The position numbers and the translations under genes are program-made. Shown here in pieces: positions 60,739 through 64,000 of a stretch of DNA of 64,000 bases. Location: NCBI RefSeq assembly GCF_038419845.1, contig NZ_JBCAQT010000013.1, positions 79,979 to 143,978 of the forward strand, written 5' to 3'. The notes below the pieces were generated by a model. The model had not been told where the DNA came from and did no database searches. It was given only the letters and a program-made list of their open reading frames with translations. Source of the stretch: Marinimicrobium sp038419845 (GTDB taxonomy: Bacteria; Pseudomonadota; Gammaproteobacteria; Pseudomonadales; Cellvibrionaceae). Each line of letters begins with the position of its first letter. The first letter of the stretch is position 1.

Positions 60739-60782
60739 TGCTTCTGAACGCGGCGAGCAGGTTGTCAACGATTAGAGAGGCA

Positions 60783-61655
60783 CTATGGAACCTGCTGCCA
60801 AAGCGCGGCAACGATCGGGCTTTTCAGTCGCTTCTGTAGAACACAGATGCCGGTTTCAAACGGGCCCATATCCGGTTGGTCGGGGAGCAGCGCCACGCGA
60901 TCCCTGAGCGGGCTGTTTTCCAGCACAATCCGGGGCACCAGGCCCACCCCAAAGCCGAGGCTGACCATGCTGACAATCGCCTCATTGCCCTTCACCTCGG
61001 CATAGATGTCCGGGGTCAGGTTCTGGTTGCGGCACCACAGGTTGAAGCGCTCCCGCGCCAGACCCTCTTCGGAAATGATCATCGGCCACTGGGGCCAGCT
61101 TTTCCTGTCCCGCAGTGCGCTGGGCATCAGATCGCGATTTTTCGGTGCGATAAATACCAGAGGAGACTGGGCGATGGGTTTGAATTCCACGTTGGCCGGC
61201 AGCTTGTCGGGGCGGGCGGCAATGGCGATATCCTCCTGTCCGCTGGTCACTCTTTCAATGGCCTGGGCCGGGTCCCCTGTGTGCAGCTTGATCGCAATGC
61301 CCGGGTGGTTGACGCGAAATTCGGCCAGCAGGTCATACAGAAAGCTGTAGCTGGCGGTGACCGAGCAGTAAATGCTCAGCTGGCCCTTGAGTTTGTGGCG
61401 GCTCTGGTGCAGAGAGTCCTGAAAGGTTTCCCATTGTTGAAGCGTCTCCCTCGCCAGCTGCAGAAAGCGCTCGCCCTCGGGTGTCAGTGCCACCGAGCGA
61501 TTATCTCTTTCCATCAGGACGGTACCCAACTCCTCCTCCAGCTGTTTCAGGTTGCGACTGATGGTGGAGGGGCTGACATGGCACTGGGTCGCCGCACGGC
61601 CAAAATGGCGGCAGTCCGCCAGGGTGATATAGAGACGCAGTTTGTAGGGGTCCAT
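60783..61655 (-). CDS. ilvY: LysR-type regulator IlvY
   Basis: A 290-residue LTTR. The N-terminal helix-turn-helix (MDPYKLRLYITLADCRHFGRAATQCHVSPSTISRNLKQLEEELG) is very close to E. coli IlvY. The ligand domain has GQLSIYCSVTASYSFLYDLLAEF and GFGVGLVPRIVLENSP. It activates divergent ilvC in response to acetolactate or acetohydroxybutyrate. The ATG at 61655 matches the IlvY N-terminus; an ATG at 61694 would add 13 residues with no sign of homology. Confidence 0.93.
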   Translation of the reverse strand: MDPYKLRLYITLADCRHFGRAATQCHVSPSTISRNLKQLEEELGTVLMERDNRSVALTPEGERFLQLARETLQQWETFQDSLHQSRHKLKGQLSIYCSVTASYSFLYDLLAEFRVNHPGIAIKLHTGDPAQAIERVTSGQEDIAIAARPDKLPANVEFKPIAQSPLVFIAPKNRDLMPSALRDRKSWPQWPMIISEEGLARERFNLWCRNQNLTPDIYAEVKGNEAIVSMVSLGFGVGLVPRIVLENSPLRDRVALLPDQPDMGPFETGICVLQKRLKSPIVAALWQQVP

Positions 61656-61695
61656 GGGTAGAGGGCTCTCTAGTTTATCCGCTGATGGCTCCATG

Positions 61696-61710
61696 TTGCA
61701 GAATCAGCAA
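61696..61710. promoter_or_regulatory. Putative IlvY operator upstream of ilvC
   Basis: TTGCAGAATCAGCAA is a 15-bp palindrome (TTGC-N7-GCAA) with the T-N11-A spacing of LysR boxes. It lies between divergent ilvY and ilvC, 110 bases before the ilvC ATG. Confidence 0.6.
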
Positions 61711-61819
61711 TACAAGGTTGCGAATATATCATTTTACGTTACGTGTGTTTTTGCTTAAACTGCCGCTCTTTCCCCGATTCCCCAACATTTTCAGCGACCA
61801 AGCTGATTCAGGAGGCTAT

Positions 61820-62836
61820 ATGCACGTTTATTACGACAAAGATTGTGACCTGTCCATCATCCAGGGCAAGAAAGTGGCGATTCTGGGCTACGGCTCCCAG
61901 GGGCACGCTCACGCCAACAACCTGAAGGAGTCCGGCGTTGAGGTCGTGGTCGGCCTGCGCGAAGGCTCCGGCTCCGTTGCCAAGGCCGAGGGCGCGGGTC
62001 TGACGGTGGCCAATGTGGCGGATGCGGTCAAAAGCGCTGATGTGATCATGGTGCTCACGCCCGATGAGTTCCAGTCGCACCTGTACAAGAATGAAATCGA
62101 GCCCAATCTGAAGCAGGGCGCGACCCTGGCATTTGCCCACGGCTTCTCCATCCACTACAACCAGGTTGTGCCCCGCCAGGATCTGGACGTGATCATGATC
62201 GCGCCCAAGGCGCCCGGCCACACCGTGCGCACCGAGTTTGTCAAAGGTGGCGGCATCCCCGACCTGATCGCCGTTTTCCAGGATGCGTCCGGCAAAGCCA
62301 AAGACGTGGCACTGTCCTATGCCAGCGCCATTGGTGGCGGTCGCACCGGCATTATCGAAACCACCTTCAAAGACGAGACTGAAACCGACCTGTTCGGCGA
62401 GCAGGCGGTACTCTGTGGTGGTACGGTCGAGCTGGTCAAGGCGGCGTTTGAAACCCTGACTGACGCCGGTTACGAGCCCGAGATGGCCTATTTCGAGTGT
62501 CTGCACGAGCTCAAGTTGATTGTCGACCTGATGTACGAGGGCGGCATTGCCGATATGAATTACTCCATTTCCAACAATGCCGAGTACGGTGAGTATGTGA
62601 CCGGCCCTCAGGTCATCAACGACCAGTCCCGCGAAGCCATGCGCCAGGCCCTGAAAAACATTCAGACCGGCGAGTACGCCAAGCGCTTCATCAGCGAGGG
62701 CGATCTGAACTACCCGGAGATGACCGCTCGCCGTCGTCTGAACGCGGCTCACCCCATCGAGCAGGTGGGCGAGCGTCTGCGTGCCATGATGCCCTGGATC
62801 GGCTCCAACAAGATCATCGACAAGAGCAAGAACTGA
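61820..62836 (+). CDS. ilvC: Ketol-acid reductoisomerase (class I)
   Basis: A 338-residue NADPH- and magnesium-dependent enzyme, second step of branched-chain amino acid synthesis. The Rossmann motif is GYGSQGHAHANNL with VGLREGS (NADPH preference). The helical domain has the catalytic residues in DLFGEQAVLCGG and ECLHELKLIVDLMYEGG. Length is typical of the short class I form. GGAGG sits six bases before the ATG. Two hairpins follow the stop. Confidence 0.98.
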   Translation: MHVYYDKDCDLSIIQGKKVAILGYGSQGHAHANNLKESGVEVVVGLREGSGSVAKAEGAGLTVANVADAVKSADVIMVLTPDEFQSHLYKNEIEPNLKQGATLAFAHGFSIHYNQVVPRQDLDVIMIAPKAPGHTVRTEFVKGGGIPDLIAVFQDASGKAKDVALSYASAIGGGRTGIIETTFKDETETDLFGEQAVLCGGTVELVKAAFETLTDAGYEPEMAYFECLHELKLIVDLMYEGGIADMNYSISNNAEYGEYVTGPQVINDQSREAMRQALKNIQTGEYAKRFISEGDLNYPEMTARRRLNAAHPIEQVGERLRAMMPWIGSNKIIDKSKN

Positions 62837-62849
62837 TCCTGAAAGCCTG

Positions 62850-62866
62850 CCCTCCCGTCGGGAGGG
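62850..62866 (+). terminator. Hairpin 1 after ilvC
   Basis: CCCTCCC (62850-62856) pairs with GGGAGGG (62860-62866), 14 bases after the ilvC stop. No T-run. Confidence 0.6.
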
Positions 62867-62876
62867 TCGCGCGCTT

Positions 62877-62913
62877 CGAAAGCCCGCCCGGGGTCACCCG
62901 GCGCGGGCTTTCG
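62877..62913 (+). terminator. Hairpin 2 after ilvC (probable terminator)
   Basis: CGAAAGCCCGC (62877-62887) pairs with GCGGGCTTTCG (62903-62913) around an inner GC-rich loop. The T-tract is short (TTT within the stem), so termination may be partial, leaving room for read-through into pssA. Confidence 0.7.
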
Positions 62914-62952
62914 TGTACTATGGAGGGAGAATTCAAGCTGTGAGAGGTGACC

Positions 62953-63888
62953 ATGAGCACTAAAGACAAGGACAACACCCGGTCTGAGGCGGAGGCGAGC
63001 GATGACAGCTTTCTCCCCTTTGGCGAGCATATAGAAGAAGTCTCGGAGAATGGGAAAAAGGTCCGGCACAAGGGGGTCTACTTTCTTCCCAACCTGTTTA
63101 CTACGGGGGCGCTGTTTGCCGGCTTCTATGCCATTGTCTCGGCGATGCATGGCAATTTTGACGCAGCCGCCATCGCCATCTTTGTCGCAATGGGGCTGGA
63201 CGGGCTGGATGGGCGAGTGGCCCGCATGACCAATACCTCCAGCGCCTTTGGCGAGCAGTACGACAGTCTGTCGGACATGGTGTCATTTGGCCTGGCTCCG
63301 GCACTGGTGATGTTCAGCTGGGGGCTCTCGGGTGTCGGAAAGCTCGGGTGGGCGGCGGCTTTTGTCTTTGCCGCCTGTGCCGCCCTGCGTCTGGCGCGCT
63401 TCAACACCCAGATCGGGCAGGTGGACAAGAAGTACTTCGTCGGCCTGGCGAGCCCTCCTGCGGCGGCCATCATTGCCTCGATCGTCTGGTCCGGGCATGA
63501 GGGGGAGGTGGCCACACTCACAGCGGCCGCCGCCGCGCTGGTCACGGCCCTGGCGGGTCTGCTGATGGTCTCCAATGTGCGTTACTACAGTTTCAAGGAC
63601 ATCGACTTCCGTGGGCGGGTACCGTTCGTGGTCATGTTGGTGGTCATCGGGGTCTTTGTCGTCATCAGCCTCAATCCCCCGATTGTCCTTCTGTGCATGT
63701 CGGTCACCTATGGGCTCTCCGGGCCGGCCTTCTGGTTGTGGCAACGCCGCAAAACCCTTTTTCCGGAGTCGGCCAAGGCCGAGGCGGACGCTGAAAGCAA
63801 CACTTCATCCTCGCCAGAGGTGGACGAACCGGTTAGTGAGCCCGCTGACAAGGCGTCCAAATCCACCTCGGGCGAGTCTGGAAAGTAG
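62953..63888 (+). CDS. pssA: CDP-diacylglycerol-serine O-phosphatidyltransferase
   Basis: A 311-residue inner-membrane enzyme making phosphatidylserine, the precursor of phosphatidylethanolamine. The CDP-alcohol phosphotransferase motif DG-x2-AR-x8-G-x3-D-x3-D is complete (DGLDGRVARMTNTSSAFGEQ, then YDSLSD). Several hydrophobic segments follow (about 110-250). The C-terminal tail is acidic and Ser-rich (ESAKAEADAESNTSSSPEVDEP). It is of the Bacillus/Helicobacter type, not the E. coli peripheral type. ATG 62953 has GAGAGG upstream. It commonly follows ilvC. Confidence 0.94.
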   Translation: MSTKDKDNTRSEAEASDDSFLPFGEHIEEVSENGKKVRHKGVYFLPNLFTTGALFAGFYAIVSAMHGNFDAAAIAIFVAMGLDGLDGRVARMTNTSSAFGEQYDSLSDMVSFGLAPALVMFSWGLSGVGKLGWAAAFVFAACAALRLARFNTQIGQVDKKYFVGLASPPAAAIIASIVWSGHEGEVATLTAAAAALVTALAGLLMVSNVRYYSFKDIDFRGRVPFVVMLVVIGVFVVISLNPPIVLLCMSVTYGLSGPAFWLWQRRKTLFPESAKAEADAESNTSSSPEVDEPVSEPADKASKSTSGESGK

Positions 63889-63939
63889 CTCGGGGACGGT
63901 CGCTGGAATCGTGCTCCGATCGACCCTGAGTACCAATGT

Positions 63940-63989
63940 CAAAAAAGTTTCAAAAAGCCCTTGCGCGGTCCGGTGTAGATCCGTATAGT
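63940..63989 (+). promoter_or_regulatory. Strong, stable-RNA-type promoter at the window end
   Basis: TTGCGC (63961-63966), exactly 17 bases, TATAGT (63984-63989), then a GC-rich discriminator (TCGCCCTC). An A/T-rich block (63941-63956, AAAAAAGTTTCAAAAA) sits just upstream like an UP element. This layout is typical of rRNA or tRNA operons; the transcribed gene is beyond the window. Confidence 0.65.
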
Positions 63990-64000
63990 TCGCCCTCTTC

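Noticed and set aside
1..64000. tRNA or rRNA genes, CRISPR arrays, transposases, integrases, prophage genes
   Set aside because: Looked for typical T-loop sequences, spaced direct repeats and DDE or tyrosine recombinase motifs while reading; none was convincing.

Overview
The window reads as chromosomal DNA of a GC-rich, polysaccharide-degrading gammaproteobacterium. Conserved blocks in the typical gammaproteobacterial order (ribF-ileS-lspA-fkpB-ispH; bamD-rluD-pgeF-clpB; ilvB-ilvH...ilvC-pssA), a minor-pilin cluster with pilSR, two TonB-dependent receptors and two GH26 mannanases with short Cys/Trp modules point to the Cellvibrionaceae area (Saccharophagus, Marinimicrobium, Gilvimarinus type). 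That placement is inference; no 16S gene is present. I saw no tRNA or rRNA gene, CRISPR array, insertion sequence or integrase.

Layout. 1-1765: the end of a chemoreceptor and a GAF-GGDEF diguanylate cyclase. 1889-3320: a tightly coupled membrane protein / ECF sigma / anti-sigma-like operon. 3362-7699: a thiamine salvage locus headed by a TPP riboswitch (TonB receptor, small thiamine-binding protein, PnuT-type permease, thiamine-kinase-like protein), with a repeat-rich gap in the middle. 7815-10358: a Tat-exported DUF839 protein and a small ion-channel protein. 10401-10724: yebG with a LexA box. 10786-17118 (minus): a heavy-metal RND efflux operon (outer membrane channel, His-rich lipoprotein, adaptor, pump). 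17328-26692: murJ, a fapA-like gene, ribF, ileS, lspA, fkpB, ispH. 26711-37891: type IV pilus minor pilins, pilY1, a pilE-like pilin and pilSR. 37987-45665: nadE, bamD, rluD, pgeF, clpB and a DUF4124 gene. 46128-48357: ilvB-ilvH. 48527-57063: a mannan-utilization block (multi-CBM lipoprotein, TonB receptor, two GH26 enzymes). 57366-60738: a periplasmic sugar-oxidation module (gluconate-2-dehydrogenase-subunit-3-like, GMC oxidoreductase, TIM-barrel isomerase family). 60783-63888: ilvY, ilvC, pssA, then a strong stable-RNA-like promoter at the window edge.

How it fits together. The mannan and sugar-oxidation genes lie between ilvH and ilvC, genes that are commonly adjacent, and look like an inserted accessory block; by eye its coding DNA, especially the second mannanase, is richer in AT than its surroundings. 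Three similar LacI-type palindromes centred on AACCGGTT or ATCGGTT (two flanking the promoter of the CBM lipoprotein, one in the divergent promoter of the sugar-oxidation module) suggest that one regulator, not encoded here, controls both halves.

Most unusual structural signal: two copies (5949-6027 and 21772-21882) of an intergenic element with a 51-nt core (44 of 51 positions identical) enclosed by long inverted repeats. The arms differ in sequence between the copies, yet each pairs almost perfectly with itself. This looks like a structure-conserved repeat or RNA family.
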